Assembly (NCBI RefSeq): GCF_037023745.1
Contig: NZ_CP146101.1
Coordinates: 3,340,001-3,404,000, forward strand
Source of the DNA: Streptomyces sp. SCSIO 30461
GTDB taxonomy: Bacteria; Actinomycetota; Actinomycetes; Streptomycetales; Streptomycetaceae
Length of the DNA stretch: 64,000 nt
Direction: 5' to 3'
In this document: piece after piece, positions 19,453 through 29,780 of the stretch
How positions within the stretch are numbered: position 1 is the first letter of the stretch
Layout: the number at the start of each line of letters is the position of its first letter
The notes under the pieces: model-generated
Seen by the model: only the letters and a program-made list of their open reading frames with translations
Database searches by the model: none
Told to the model about the DNA's origin: nothing
Made by a program: the position numbers and the translations under genes

Positions 19453-21039
19453 ATGCCGTCGGGCAGCGGGGAAGGGGCGACAGGCGTGCGCAGGGTGCCA
19501 CCGGAGATGTTCCGGTTCACGACGGTGGAGAGGTCCGATCTGTACGGAGCAGTGCTGGACGTCTTCGGTGTCGCCAGCGAGCACCTGGAGACGGCGCTGG
19601 GGCTCGACGCGGTGCGAGAGCGGCTGCGCGGAGTCGGCTGGGTGGCGGCGGTTGAGAATGAGGATCTGTATGAGGCGCTCAGGAGACTCGTGCAGTGGGA
19701 GCTCCTGGATGTGGTGCACAACCACGCGGAGAACTACCGCACGGCTGAGGAATACGAACGGCGCAACCTGCAATACTCGCTGACCCGCCGGGGCGAGGCC
19801 GCGCTTGCCGGAGTGCGGCATGCGCTTGAGGTTCTCGCCTCAACGGGTGCGCTACAGACGGCCGTGCTGGAGGCGATCGCCGACCGACTCGACGAGCTGT
19901 GCGTGCTCTCCGGTGAACCCGCGTCGGCCGACCGGCGGATCTTCAGCACGTTGCGGGAGCTGGAGGGGCATCTGGACGCTCTGGTGGAAAACACCAAGGC
20001 GTTCAACGGAGAACTGCAGCGCCTCTTGCGTGCCGAGGGCGCGGATCTGGAGGTGTTCCGCGAAGTCAAAGCTGCCACGGTCGCGTATCTGCAGGAGTTC
20101 CTGGTCAACCTCGACCGGCGCGGGCAGACGGTCGCCGCTGCCGTGGCTCGGGTGGAGGAGAGGGGGACCGCCGTACTGCGCGAGCGGGCCCTGCGCGTCG
20201 CAGAGCTCCCGCCGGTGGCCGGTGAGGATCCCGCGGCCGGCTGGCTGGAGAGCAGGCGGGCGCGCTGGGCGGGTCTGCGTGCATGGTTCCTGGCTGACGA
20301 CGGTGCCCGACCTCGGATTGAGCAGCTGCACGACATCGCCCGGCGGGCTATTGTCTCGCTCTTGCAGGTTCTGGAGCGGATCAATGAGTCGAGGCGCCGT
20401 TCCTCCAGCGCCGTGCAGGACTTTCGGGAGCTGGCACGCTGGTTCGCGGAGGCCCCCGCGGAAGAGGACCTGCACCGGCTCTGGTCGGCGGCTTTCGGGC
20501 TCGGTTCGGCCCGCCATGCTCATCTCGCCCACTCGGACCCCGAGCTGATCCCGTCGTCCCATTCCTGGTCCGAGGCCCCACCGGTGGAAGTGTCGGCGCT
20601 GCTGCGGACCAGTGGACGGACGGAGCGGTTCACTCGCACGGCCAAGGTGCGGGACGTTGCGGCTGTCAGAGCGGAGCGTGCCGAGCGGGCTCGCAGGGAG
20701 CGAGCGGAGCTCGCACGCGCCTGGCAGGTGCTGGAGACAGCGGGACCTGTTCGTCTGTCCTTCTTCGGCACGTTGGATCCCGCTGTCTTCGACCGTCTGC
20801 TCGACCTGTTCGGCCGCGCCTTGGCGGCCCGGCCGGACGCGAGCGGCTTGAGGCGCGCCACGACGGGAGACGGCCGCGTGGAGATCGCCCTGGCACCGCC
20901 TTCCGATGAGCGCACCGCCGTACTGCACACCGCGAAGGGCTCACTGACCGGACCGGACTACGTCGTCCACATCACAGCGGCGGGTGGGGCGACCGTCTCC
21001 TCGACCCTCCGCGCCACGCCGCGGGAGGCCGCAGGATGA
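19453..21039 (+). CDS. jetA: Wadjet type II JetA (TIGR02677 / DUF2397)
   Basis: 528 residues from ATG 19453, which has GGAG nine bases upstream; ATGs at 19420 and 19507 are weaker. The N-terminus MFRFTTVERSDLYGAVLDVF and the helical, Arg/Glu-rich body match TIGR02677/DUF2397, the kleisin-like subunit of type II Wadjet. JetA, JetB and JetC form an SMC-type loop-extruding complex that recognises small circular DNA for cleavage by JetD. It is the first gene of a four-gene operon and overlaps jetB by 4 bases (ATGA). Confidence 0.88.
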   Translation: MPSGSGEGATGVRRVPPEMFRFTTVERSDLYGAVLDVFGVASEHLETALGLDAVRERLRGVGWVAAVENEDLYEALRRLVQWELLDVVHNHAENYRTAEEYERRNLQYSLTRRGEAALAGVRHALEVLASTGALQTAVLEAIADRLDELCVLSGEPASADRRIFSTLRELEGHLDALVENTKAFNGELQRLLRAEGADLEVFREVKAATVAYLQEFLVNLDRRGQTVAAAVARVEERGTAVLRERALRVAELPPVAGEDPAAGWLESRRARWAGLRAWFLADDGARPRIEQLHDIARRAIVSLLQVLERINESRRRSSSAVQDFRELARWFAEAPAEEDLHRLWSAAFGLGSARHAHLAHSDPELIPSSHSWSEAPPVEVSALLRTSGRTERFTRTAKVRDVAAVRAERAERARRERAELARAWQVLETAGPVRLSFFGTLDPAVFDRLLDLFGRALAARPDASGLRRATTGDGRVEIALAPPSDERTAVLHTAKGSLTGPDYVVHITAAGGATVSSTLRATPREAAG

Positions 21040-22382
21040 GTACCCTCGCCAACCAGTTGGCCGCCGCGGAACGGGAGGATGTCGCCCGCGCCATCCGTCT
21101 CCTCCTGGCCCGCCCCCTGCTTACCGAGACCGCCGATCCGACTGGCTTCGAACTGGTACGACGCCGTCGCGAGTCGCTTGCCCAGTGGTTCGACTACACC
21201 TGCGGCTGGAGCCTGGTGGTGGAGCCCCGCCGAGGTTACGCCCGCCTTACCAAGGTGCGCGCCAACCCGGACGGCTCTCGCCCGGCTCGTAGGGCGCGTT
21301 CCGGCCGAGTCCCGTTCGACCGTCTGCGATACGTGCTGCTGTGTGTGACCGCAGCCGAGTTGCTGTCGATGCCGATAACGACTATTGGCATGCTCGCCGA
21401 CCGCGTCGTCCAGGCCACGGCGGCCGACCGAGCGCTGGCCGCGTTCGACCCGGTCCACAAGCCGGAGCGGATGGCATTCGTCGATGTCCTGAAGCTGCTG
21501 GAGTCCTACGACGTGCTGCGCGCGGTGGATGGTACGACCGAGGCGTACGTCGAGTCCGCAGAGGCCAAAGTCCTCTACCGCGTGGACACCACCCTGCTGA
21601 TGCGTTTGCCCGCCGCGCCCGTCGGCGCCTCCCGACTCGCCGTGCCCCCGGACGAGGTGCCCGCGCGGTTCGAGGAACTCCTCACCGGCCTGGTGCGGGA
21701 GCGCCGCTACGGCGGCGCGGTGGTCGACGTGACCGCCGACCAGACGCACGGCGAGAGCGCCGCCACTGATGCACAACGCAATCTGAGGCTGCGCCACTCG
21801 GTGTTGCGGCGCCTCTTCGACGATCCCGTGCTGTACCGGGCCGACCTCGCCGAGGACGAGCTGGCCTATATCATGTCTCTGACTGGACGTCAGATTCTCC
21901 GTCGATCGGTCGAACAGGCCGGCTTCCTCTTGGAGGAACGCGCGGAGGGCTTCCTGCTCGTGGACCCGGATGGGATCGCCACCGATGTCCGCTTCCCCGA
22001 CGACACCTCCACTGCCAGGGTTGCCGCACTGCTCCTTCTGGAGCCGCTCTGCGCCACGCCCGCCGGAATGCTGCCCGAGCAGCTTGCTGAGGCCGGAGTG
22101 GGTCTGCTGCGCCGCTTCCCGCGCTGGGCCAAGGCGTATCAGTCCGAGGGCGGCGCGGTCCGGCTTTCCGACGACGCGGTACGCGCCCTGCGTGATGTCG
22201 GGCTCGTCCGTGCGGCCGGGGGGCGTGTCGTCGCATGCCCGGCCGCGTACCGCTATCGCCTGGCGGGGACGACCAGTCCGGATCCTGTCGACGACCTTGG
22301 ACCGGCGTGGGACGTCGGCGAGCGCGAGAGGGCAGGCGCCGTGGCTCCCGGTCGCGCCGCGGCAGAAGGAGATCAGAAGTGA
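21036..22382 (+). CDS. jetB: Wadjet type II JetB (TIGR02678 / DUF2398)
   Basis: 448 residues. The sequence fits TIGR02678/DUF2398: an N-terminal helical part (LAAAEREDVARAIRLLLARP, FDYTCGWSLVVEPRRGYARL) and winged-helix-like segments through RFPRWAKAYQSEG. In Wadjet, JetB is the KITE-like winged-helix partner of the kleisin JetA and the SMC protein JetC. ATGA overlap with jetA and GTGA overlap with jetC indicate translational coupling and fixed stoichiometry. Confidence 0.88.
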   Translation: MSTLANQLAAAEREDVARAIRLLLARPLLTETADPTGFELVRRRRESLAQWFDYTCGWSLVVEPRRGYARLTKVRANPDGSRPARRARSGRVPFDRLRYVLLCVTAAELLSMPITTIGMLADRVVQATAADRALAAFDPVHKPERMAFVDVLKLLESYDVLRAVDGTTEAYVESAEAKVLYRVDTTLLMRLPAAPVGASRLAVPPDEVPARFEELLTGLVRERRYGGAVVDVTADQTHGESAATDAQRNLRLRHSVLRRLFDDPVLYRADLAEDELAYIMSLTGRQILRRSVEQAGFLLEERAEGFLLVDPDGIATDVRFPDDTSTARVAALLLLEPLCATPAGMLPEQLAEAGVGLLRRFPRWAKAYQSEGGAVRLSDDAVRALRDVGLVRAAGGRVVACPAAYRYRLAGTTSPDPVDDLGPAWDVGERERAGAVAPGRAAAEGDQK

Positions 22383-25300
22383 GTGTGACAGAGCTTCCGG
22401 TCCCGCGGCGGCCCGAGTCCGCCGAGGCGCCTGCGACACCGGCGACGGCGGTGGATGCGGCCCGCAGCCGCTGGCAGCCGTACCGCGCGGGCATCCTCAA
22501 CGTCTGGCGCTATTACGACGAGACCTTCACCTTCCATCAGGGCCGCCTGCTGCTCCGCGGCCAGAACGGATCGGGCAAGTCCAAGGCGCTGGAGCTTCTG
22601 CTGCCGTTCCTCTTCGACGCCAGCCTGCGTCCCAACCGGCTGTCCACGTTCGGCGGTTCGGAACGCACCATGCACTGGAACCTGCTTGGCGAAGGCGCCG
22701 CCGGCAAGACCCGTGTCGGATATGTGTGGATGGAGTTCCGCCGCGTCGACGACGATGGCGCCGAGCGGTGGTTCGGCTGTGGTGCGCGTCTGCAGGCGAG
22801 CGTGCACACAAGCGGTGTTCACGCTGACTACTTCACCACCGGCTCCAGGATCGCCCACCCCGCCGGCGTCTTTCTCGTCAACGAGGCGGGACAGCCGCTG
22901 ACACGCGCAGCTCTGGTCGAGGCCGTGCGCGACTGCGGAGACGTCCATGCCTCGGCCACCGACTACCGCACGGCCGTACGACGTGAGTTGTTCGCCGGTA
23001 TGGGGGAGCAGCGTTACGAGTCGCTGTTGTCCGCCCTGCTCCAGTTGCGCCAGCCCAAACTGTCCGAACGGCTCGATCCCTCCCTGCTCTCCACCCTGTT
23101 GTCCCGCGCCCTTCCCCCATTGGGCGAAAGCGAGATCTCCGAACTCGCCGAAGGCTTCGAGCGGCTGGACCGCCAGCGCGAACACCTCAAACGCCTCGAC
23201 GAGGAGGTAACAGCGGCACAAACCGTCGCATCCCGGCAGCGCGCCTACGCACGACGTGTCCTGCGTGCCGGCTCGGCCGCGCTGATCTCGGCGACCACGG
23301 AGATGGATGACCTCACCCGCGCCGCACGCCAGAGCGCCGAGGAACTCGAACAGGCGCTGATGGAAAGGGAGTCCGCTCAGGCCCGGCGCGAGCAACAGGA
23401 ACTGCGCGCGTACGCCCTGGAGGAGACGGTCGAGGGGCTGCGCGACAGCGACGCGTACAAGCAGGGCGGGGAACTCGACCGGCTCCGCCGTCGTACCGAA
23501 GAAGCGGCAACCGTCGCCAGGCGACAGCGCGCCACTGCGCAGACCACTCAGCACAGCGCGGAGGATGACCAGAAGCACGCCGACGCGGCGGCGGCCCAGG
23601 CCGGCACCTTCGACGAGCACGCGCGCGAAGCCGCCGAGGAAGCACACCGGTCGGCCCGGACGGCAGGTATGGAGTCGATCCATCATGAGGTGAAGACGCT
23701 TCTCGACACGGATTCCGTACGAAACCTCGCAGACAGTCCGGGGCACGAAGCCGGTGGCCGTGGGCCCTTGGGTGCGGCCGGTACACATACGTCGGGCGAG
23801 AACGGGGCACGACAGGCCCGCAGGCTGCTGCGAGGTGCGGTCACTGCCCGACACCGGCAGGTCGCCCTCATCACCGAAGCGAGGGATGAGCACGACTGCG
23901 CGGTACGCGACCGGGGCGCCGCCGAAAGTCTGTTGGAGGACGCCCGCAGTCGGCTCACGGAGGCGATCGCCCGGCGGGACGAGGCGTCCGAAGCCTGGGA
24001 CGGCGCCCTTGCCGTACAGGCGGAACGGCTGCTCGCCTGGGCCGGTGACTGCGCGGAACTGCGCATTGCCGACACCGGGGAACTGGTGGCCAGAGCCGCG
24101 AACGAGGCCGAGGTGGCGGCGCTGGTCGCCGCCGCCGCACGCCCGCTGGAACAAGAGATCGCCACAGCGGAGGCCACCGCGCGAGCCGCACGTCTGAAGC
24201 TGCGGGACGAGCGGAGCCGACTTGAGGACGAAGTCCGACGGCTCAGTGACGAGACCGACCTGCCGCCATTGCCCCCTCCCACCCGCACCACCGTCCGCAC
24301 GGCGACGGCGGGCGCACCTCTGTGGCGACTGATCGCCTTCCACCAAGGTGTTCCGCTTCCCGTGCAGGCCGCGGTGGAGGCGGCACTCGAGGCATCGGGC
24401 CTCCTGGATGCCTGGGTCAGCCCCTATGACGGGATCGCCCTGCCGGGGCACGACACCAGGGCCGAGGCGGACCTCGCCGTGCCCGCCTCGGGGCCCAGCT
24501 TGCTTGAGGTGCTGAAACCCGAGGAGGACATCCCCGTCCCGGTCGACACCGTGACCCGCATCCTCGCCGGTGTCGCGTACGGCACTTCGCTGCCCGGCGG
24601 TCACCCGGCGGCCGTCTCCGCCGACGGTTCCTGGCGCCTCGCGCTCGCAACCGGAACGTGGAGCAAGCCGGAACCCGCTTACATCGGTGCTCTCGCGCGG
24701 CAACGTGCCCGGCAGCGCAGGATCGGTGAACTGACCGCGTGCATCAGCGAGACGAATGCCTCCTTGGCCATGCTCGACGACCGACTGCGCGGCCTCGGCA
24801 CTCGCCGCGCCCGGCTGGAGGCGGACCGCTCTACGCGACCCGACCACCGTGAACTCGATGCTCGTCGGCGTGCCTGGGACGCAGCCGAGGAGAAGGTTGC
24901 CGCCCGGGACGATGCCGTGCGTGATGCGGCCGACCGTCTGGCCCGGTGCGAGACTGAGGTGGCAGGCGCTCTGCGCGCCCTCAGCCGCAGGGCGGCCGAA
25001 CACGGACTGCCCACCGATCGCGACCGGTTGCATGAGATCTCCTCCGACGTCGACAGGTTCAGGGACACCGCCGACAACTGGGTGGACGCCCGTCTCACCG
25101 CGACCGCCGCCGCCGACAGGGCTCGTCAGATCACCGCGCAGGCAGACCGCTCGCGCCGAGCTGCCGAGGAGCAGTCGGAGAACGCCGCTGCCGCCGAAGC
25201 CGAAGCGGCGGGACTGAAGGCGCGCCTGGAGGCGGTGGAGGCCACCGTCGGGGAGGACTACCGGCAGATCGTCGCGCGCGTCGCCGAGGCGCGCGACGAA

Positions 25301-26536
25301 CTGCGACGCTGTCGTGAGGAGGCCGGTCGGGCGGCCGATCTCCTCCTGCGCCTGGAAGGCCGTATCGGAGGTCTGCGGGCAACCAGTGGTCGGGATGCCG
25401 AACGACGGGAGCAAGCCGCCGCCACCCGGGACCGCGCGGCGCACCGGTTCCGGCATCTGTGTCTGGCTGGGCTCGTGGAGGATGCGGGCGTCACACCGGA
25501 ACTCGACGCCGGAGACGGCACGAGGGCCACGCTGGAGGCCGCTCGTGCCACAGCGGCGAAGTGGCCAGGCATCCCGCACGCCCCACGCAATCTCGGCGAT
25601 GCCGCGACCCGCCTTTCCGAAGCGGTCCACGAAGCCCGCCAGCGCCTCGGCGCCCGTGCCGACCTGGATCTGGAGCCCGACGACGACATCCAGCTGTTCA
25701 CCGCCACCCTGGACGGTATGCGGTTGGGGGCGACGGGCCTGCTCACCACGCTCACCCAGGAGCGCGACCGCAGTCGTGACGACATCACCACCGCCGAGCG
25801 AAGCCTCTTCGACCAGATCCTCACCGGCGACATCCGCCGTCACCTCGCCGCCCGCATCCGCCAGGCCGGCGAACTCGTCCACCGTATGAACGGGCATCTG
25901 GAGAGGGTTCGTACCGCCTCCAACGTCGCCGTCCAGCTCGTCTGGGACGTCCGTCCGGATCTCCCGGAGGGTACCCGCACCGCCCGTCAGCTGCTGCTCA
26001 AGGACCCCGGCAGGGTCAACGAGACCGACCGGGAAGCCCTGCACGCTTTCTTCCGCGCTCGTATCGAGGAGGCCAAGGGCAGTGATACGGCCGCGAGCTG
26101 GGAGGAGCAGCTCGGCGAGGTGCTCGACTACACCGCCTGGCACCGCTTCACCGTTCGCCTCGATCGGGCGAACGGGACCGGCTGGCAGCCGCTGACCAAG
26201 AAGCTGCACGGCGCACTCTCCGGCGGAGAGAAGGCCATCGCCCTGCACCTGCCACTGTTTGCGGCCGTCGCCGCCCACTACGAGGCTGTGCCGCTGGCAC
26301 CCCGCCCCATCCTGCTCGACGAGGTCTTCGTCGGCGTGGACGCAGTCAACCGCGGACAGGTCTTCGCCCTGCTCACCGCACTCGACCTTGATCTCATGGT
26401 CACCTCCGACCACGAGTGGTGCACCTACGGCGAACTACCTGGCATCGCTGTCCACCAACTCCTCACCGACGGGGACGATGACGCTGTGACCAGCGCTCGC
26501 TTCGTCTGGAACGGCACCGATTTGGAGGCGGGATGA
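22379..26536 (+). CDS. jetC: Wadjet type II JetC, SMC-like ATPase (TIGR02680)
   Basis: 1385 residues from GTG 22379 (GTG 22385 also possible). Walker A GQNGSGKSKALE with Lys67 lies near the N-terminus. Two long coiled-coil stretches (~270-520 and ~830-1120) flank a central globular hinge-like region. At the C-terminus are ABC signature LSGGEKAIAL (about 1280) and Walker B PILLDEVFVGVD with Asp1314 and Glu1315, then the D-loop. All ATPase residues are present, so the motor should be active. TIGR02680 is the SMC-like subunit of type II Wadjet. It is translationally coupled to jetB and jetD. Confidence 0.92.
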   Translation: MSVTELPVPRRPESAEAPATPATAVDAARSRWQPYRAGILNVWRYYDETFTFHQGRLLLRGQNGSGKSKALELLLPFLFDASLRPNRLSTFGGSERTMHWNLLGEGAAGKTRVGYVWMEFRRVDDDGAERWFGCGARLQASVHTSGVHADYFTTGSRIAHPAGVFLVNEAGQPLTRAALVEAVRDCGDVHASATDYRTAVRRELFAGMGEQRYESLLSALLQLRQPKLSERLDPSLLSTLLSRALPPLGESEISELAEGFERLDRQREHLKRLDEEVTAAQTVASRQRAYARRVLRAGSAALISATTEMDDLTRAARQSAEELEQALMERESAQARREQQELRAYALEETVEGLRDSDAYKQGGELDRLRRRTEEAATVARRQRATAQTTQHSAEDDQKHADAAAAQAGTFDEHAREAAEEAHRSARTAGMESIHHEVKTLLDTDSVRNLADSPGHEAGGRGPLGAAGTHTSGENGARQARRLLRGAVTARHRQVALITEARDEHDCAVRDRGAAESLLEDARSRLTEAIARRDEASEAWDGALAVQAERLLAWAGDCAELRIADTGELVARAANEAEVAALVAAAARPLEQEIATAEATARAARLKLRDERSRLEDEVRRLSDETDLPPLPPPTRTTVRTATAGAPLWRLIAFHQGVPLPVQAAVEAALEASGLLDAWVSPYDGIALPGHDTRAEADLAVPASGPSLLEVLKPEEDIPVPVDTVTRILAGVAYGTSLPGGHPAAVSADGSWRLALATGTWSKPEPAYIGALARQRARQRRIGELTACISETNASLAMLDDRLRGLGTRRARLEADRSTRPDHRELDARRRAWDAAEEKVAARDDAVRDAADRLARCETEVAGALRALSRRAAEHGLPTDRDRLHEISSDVDRFRDTADNWVDARLTATAAADRARQITAQADRSRRAAEEQSENAAAAEAEAAGLKARLEAVEATVGEDYRQIVARVAEARDELRRCREEAGRAADLLLRLEGRIGGLRATSGRDAERREQAAATRDRAAHRFRHLCLAGLVEDAGVTPELDAGDGTRATLEAARATAAKWPGIPHAPRNLGDAATRLSEAVHEARQRLGARADLDLEPDDDIQLFTATLDGMRLGATGLLTTLTQERDRSRDDITTAERSLFDQILTGDIRRHLAARIRQAGELVHRMNGHLERVRTASNVAVQLVWDVRPDLPEGTRTARQLLLKDPGRVNETDREALHAFFRARIEEAKGSDTAASWEEQLGEVLDYTAWHRFTVRLDRANGTGWQPLTKKLHGALSGGEKAIALHLPLFAAVAAHYEAVPLAPRPILLDEVFVGVDAVNRGQVFALLTALDLDLMVTSDHEWCTYGELPGIAVHQLLTDGDDDAVTSARFVWNGTDLEAG

Positions 26537-27783
26537 CGCACACCGAACCGGCCCCGGGTGGAAGCACTCTGCGTCGTCCCGAGCTCCGCTCGCTCTGGCA
26601 CACGGTCCACAGCCGACTGTCCTCCGGCCGCCCCGTCACACGGGTGCGCCTCGGACCGCTTGACGAAGCTCAGCGCGAGGCTCTCGCCGACCTTCTGGGT
26701 CTGGACCGCCTACCGGATCCGCACCCCTCCGTCTCACTGGCCCGCCTGGAAGAGGCCGTCACCGAGCTGTCCGGCTTTTCGGTTCGTGAAACCGTCACCG
26801 AACTCGTAGGCCCCCTCGACGATCGCGCGACTGAACGACGCCGAAAGGAAGACGAACGTGCCGAGCTGTGGGCATGGTTGGACGGCCATACGACTGTGCG
26901 GGCCCAGCCCGCGCTAGCCGGCTGGGCTGCGTCGTGCCGAGCCACCGGCTTGGTCAGTGGCTCACCGGAACTGACCCGAAACCTGCTCGCAGACGCGTTG
27001 ACAGTGCTCGCGGAACTCCCGGCCCAGGCCGAGCCCCTGCCCGTCTTCGCTGCCCGAGTCCTGAAAGGTGACTCCCACGCTCTCGACGACGGTACCCGCC
27101 TGTCCACACTCGTCCTTCGTGCTCTGGCGACTCTTCACGACACCGCCGCGCCGGAGTCCGCGGCGGACCGGCGCGCCCTGTGGACTCGCGCGGGCGTCGC
27201 CGACGACGACCTGTCGGCCACCGTTCTCGTCGGTGGCCTACGCCCGGCCGGCGAAGGCCCACTCGCCAGCGTTGCCCGTGCTTGTGCCGACGTTGGTCAG
27301 GCCGCCAGTCTGACCCTCGCCCAGCTGCGGGCCCCGGGCGAGTTCACCCTCGCCTCCGATCCGGCACCCGTCGTTCACGCCGTAGAGAACCCCAGCATCC
27401 TGGCTCTGGCCGTACGTCGCTTCGGTCCGGACTGCCCTCCGCTGGTGTGCACATCCGGATGGCCCAACAGCGCGGCCATCCACCTCCTCCGCCTTCTCGC
27501 GGATCGGGGTGCCACCCTCCGCTACCACGGCGACTTCGATGGCGAAGGCATCCGCATCGCCGCCTATCTTCTGGACAAGACGCCGGCTCGACCCTGGCGC
27601 ATGACGGCGGCGGACTACCGCGCCGCGGTCGCCCGCACACCGCACGGACGTGAGCCCGGCCGACTCACCGAGGCTCCCTGGGACCCAGAGCTGACCAGTG
27701 TCATGGCCGAACACGGCACCGCCGTGGTCGAGGAACTGGTGGCTGACATCCTGCTGGCAGACCTGGTCGAAGCGATTGCCTGA
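26533..27783 (+). CDS. jetD: Wadjet type II JetD nuclease (TIGR02679, Toprim-like)
   Basis: 416 residues, starting in an ATGA overlap with jetC. The C-terminal third is a Toprim domain as in topoisomerase VI-A/Spo11: Glu285 in AVENPSIL and the HGDFDGEGIRIA motif with Asp334 and Asp336. The N-terminal two thirds match the DUF3323-type arm with HTH-like segments. JetD is the endonuclease that cuts plasmid DNA once JetABC has extruded it. Metal-binding residues are intact, so the system looks functional. A strong hairpin follows 64 bases downstream. Confidence 0.9.
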   Translation: MTHTEPAPGGSTLRRPELRSLWHTVHSRLSSGRPVTRVRLGPLDEAQREALADLLGLDRLPDPHPSVSLARLEEAVTELSGFSVRETVTELVGPLDDRATERRRKEDERAELWAWLDGHTTVRAQPALAGWAASCRATGLVSGSPELTRNLLADALTVLAELPAQAEPLPVFAARVLKGDSHALDDGTRLSTLVLRALATLHDTAAPESAADRRALWTRAGVADDDLSATVLVGGLRPAGEGPLASVARACADVGQAASLTLAQLRAPGEFTLASDPAPVVHAVENPSILALAVRRFGPDCPPLVCTSGWPNSAAIHLLRLLADRGATLRYHGDFDGEGIRIAAYLLDKTPARPWRMTAADYRAAVARTPHGREPGRLTEAPWDPELTSVMAEHGTAVVEELVADILLADLVEAIA

Positions 27784-27847
27784 GGAAGCATCCTCTACCT
27801 CACCACCGTTGACTCCAGTCACCTCAGGAGCAACGGGCTCTGGATCC

Positions 27848-27882
27848 GCCGACCTACCTGGTGACTCATCAGGTAGGTCGGC
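27848..27882 (+). terminator. 16-bp hairpin after jetD (copy A of a duplicated element)
   Basis: GCCGACCTACCTGGTG, loop ACT, CATCAGGTAGGTCGGC: a 16-bp stem with one G-T wobble. It is well placed to end the jetABCD transcript. The same loop region and ~90 bases of downstream sequence recur at 37393, with compensatory stem changes, so it may be more than a terminator. Confidence 0.6.
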
Positions 27883-28058
27883 ATCCAATCAGCATTGGAC
27901 CGGGGCAATCCTGCGTCGATGTTTCCGTTCGACGGCTCCGCGACAGCTTGATTCGCGCAGGTGTGAACCGCTCCGGGTTCGGTAGAGATCACAGTTTGTG
28001 CTTGTGACCTGGGTTTTCGCGCCCACGCGAGCCTTCCACCCTGGCCAGCCCTCCGCCC

Positions 28059-28370
28059 GTGTACTGGCTCGGGCCCCGGCACCTGGCCGGTGACGACGGA
28101 TGCCTCTCCGACACGCTCACCAGCCTCGGCCGGAGCAGCCTGGCCATCATTCGCGGCCGACACGAGCCGGACCAACCGGAGGAGGACCGGCAGGTCCTGC
28201 GCAGCACCGTCGTGCACATCAGTCCCGACACTCGCCGGTGGGCCCAATGGACTCTTTCCGACGAGCCGTTCCGTTCCACCTCGGTGACCTGCCCGTCGCC
28301 CGGCAGTCTTCCGCCCGCCCGGACACGAGCAGCCCACTCGCCGCATGGTCCGCCGCACTGCTGGGCGACA
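28059..28370 (+). pseudogene. DUF317 protein fragment, frameshifted
   Basis: Reading from GTG 28059 gives VYWLGPRHLAGDDG, RSTVVHISPDTRRWAQWTLS and DEPF, typical of Streptomyces DUF317 proteins. After DEPF (~28270) the family sequence continues in another frame (FHLGDLPVARQSSARPD, TSSPLAAWSAALL), so a frameshift has occurred. The C-terminal part is missing here. DUF317 proteins are Streptomyces-specific and often near integrated elements. A separate C-terminal piece lies at 29781. Confidence 0.5.
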
Positions 28371-28647
28371 CCGTCCGGCAGTGCGATGCCGGCGGTGTCC
28401 TCGTGTGCGAAGGCGGGCAGCGCGACGCAGTCGATGACCAGGCCCAAGATGCCCACGGCCAGGCATCTTTCCCTGCCCGGCACCCTTTTCGCGGCATCCT
28501 TGCCTGGACTTCCCCGACCACCCGCCCAGGGCCACACGAAGCATACCGCGCCGAGCCACCTCGCCCGAGTGATCTCGATGTGGTGGGCTGGGTGCGACGG
28601 AAGGTTCCGGCAGGACGAACCCGACCTGGCCTTCGGGAGCGCGAGCA

Positions 28648-29457
28648 ATGCTGACCATCATCACCATCGTGGCGATCAGCGCCGCAATCACCGTCGGCTT
28701 GGCCGCCAACCGCAGACGGCACCGGCGAACACCGGCGGGCGGCGAGGAGGCATCCGTCACCGACCTGATCAGCCCCCTGCAAACACTGTCTGTCCTCCTG
28801 GTGGCCTTCGTCATCGTCGTGGCCGCGGAGTCGTACGGCACCGCCTCCCAGGCCGCGTGGGACGAGGCCCACCGGGTCGACCAGCTCTATGAGGAGGCCG
28901 ACTACAGCCCGGAGCCCCAGCGCGAAGGGCTGCAGGCAGCCGCCGTCTGCTATACGCGGGCCATCCTGGCGTATGAGTGGCCGGACATGGAGCACAGCCG
29001 CCGTATGGCCCCTGAGGCCTCCGTCTGGTCCTCGGACTTCCGTCGTCACTTCAAAGAGCTGGCCCACAAGGACGCCGACACGTTCCAACTGCTGGTCGAA
29101 GCCGACGACGAGCGTTCCGCCGCCCGCCAGACTCGGCTGTCCCAGGCATCCCCGGCGATTCCAGCCGTTATCTACTGGTTCATGGTCGTCGCGCTTGTCG
29201 CAACCATCGGAGCCTTCGCCTTCGGGCTGCCGCGCGCAAGCACGGCCTCGCACATCGTGCTGCTCTGTACCCTGGCCGCACTCTTCACCGGCTCCCTGAT
29301 CCTCATCGAGGACATCGACCAGCCATACTCCGGATTCATCCGCGTCACCAGCAAGGCCATGCAGGACACTGCCGATGACATCGGTGAGGACTTCGCCAAG
29401 GACCATCCGGGTCGCTCTCTGCCCTGCGACGCCCGGGGCAATCGTACGAGGGCGTAG
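28648..29457 (+). CDS. DUF4239 (bestrophin-like) membrane protein
   Basis: 269 residues with GGGAGCG before the ATG. Predicted membrane helices lie at ~2-20, ~45-65, ~170-195 and ~200-225, with a cytosolic helical part between. The stretches QTLSVLLVAFVIVVAAESYG, DEAHRVDQLYEEAD and LIEDIDQPYSGFIRVTSKAM are typical of DUF4239, a family likened to bestrophin channels. It is the only intact gene between jetD and the M1 peptidase, within degraded DNA. Function unknown. Confidence 0.85.
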   Translation: MLTIITIVAISAAITVGLAANRRRHRRTPAGGEEASVTDLISPLQTLSVLLVAFVIVVAAESYGTASQAAWDEAHRVDQLYEEADYSPEPQREGLQAAAVCYTRAILAYEWPDMEHSRRMAPEASVWSSDFRRHFKELAHKDADTFQLLVEADDERSAARQTRLSQASPAIPAVIYWFMVVALVATIGAFAFGLPRASTASHIVLLCTLAALFTGSLILIEDIDQPYSGFIRVTSKAMQDTADDIGEDFAKDHPGRSLPCDARGNRTRA

Positions 29458-29780
29458 GCTCGCCGCGACCCGCCTGCGTTGTCGCCCGGCCTCGAAGGCG
29501 TACGACGACCGTAGACGAAGTGTCAAAGCGAGGAGAAGGGGGCACAAGCGAGCCATCCTGACCCTCGCTCGTCGAGATCACCCGTGTTTGGCTTGTGCAT
29601 GCTCATGTCACAGTCAAACCCCCGAACTCCCGACCCGCGGCGATACCCCAACGTCATACCGAGCGATGACAAGACCGACAGAGCGCCACATCCCACACTC
29701 TCAGGACGGCGACCCCATGCGCTGACCCTCCAATCGGACGACCAGGGCCGGCCGGATGGCAAGCATGGGTAGAACCCGGC

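Noticed and set aside
22373..26413. Very long minus-strand open frame (about 1346 codons) opposite jetC
   Set aside because: It is the antisense shadow of a high-GC gene. The plus strand has intact SMC motifs and 4-base operon overlaps, while the antisense product has no recognisable domain.
28370..28647. Hydrophobic minus-strand segment (LAVGILGLVIDCVALPAFAH)
   Set aside because: It looks like a membrane helix but lies in a frame with no supported start or family and crosses the DUF317 relic.
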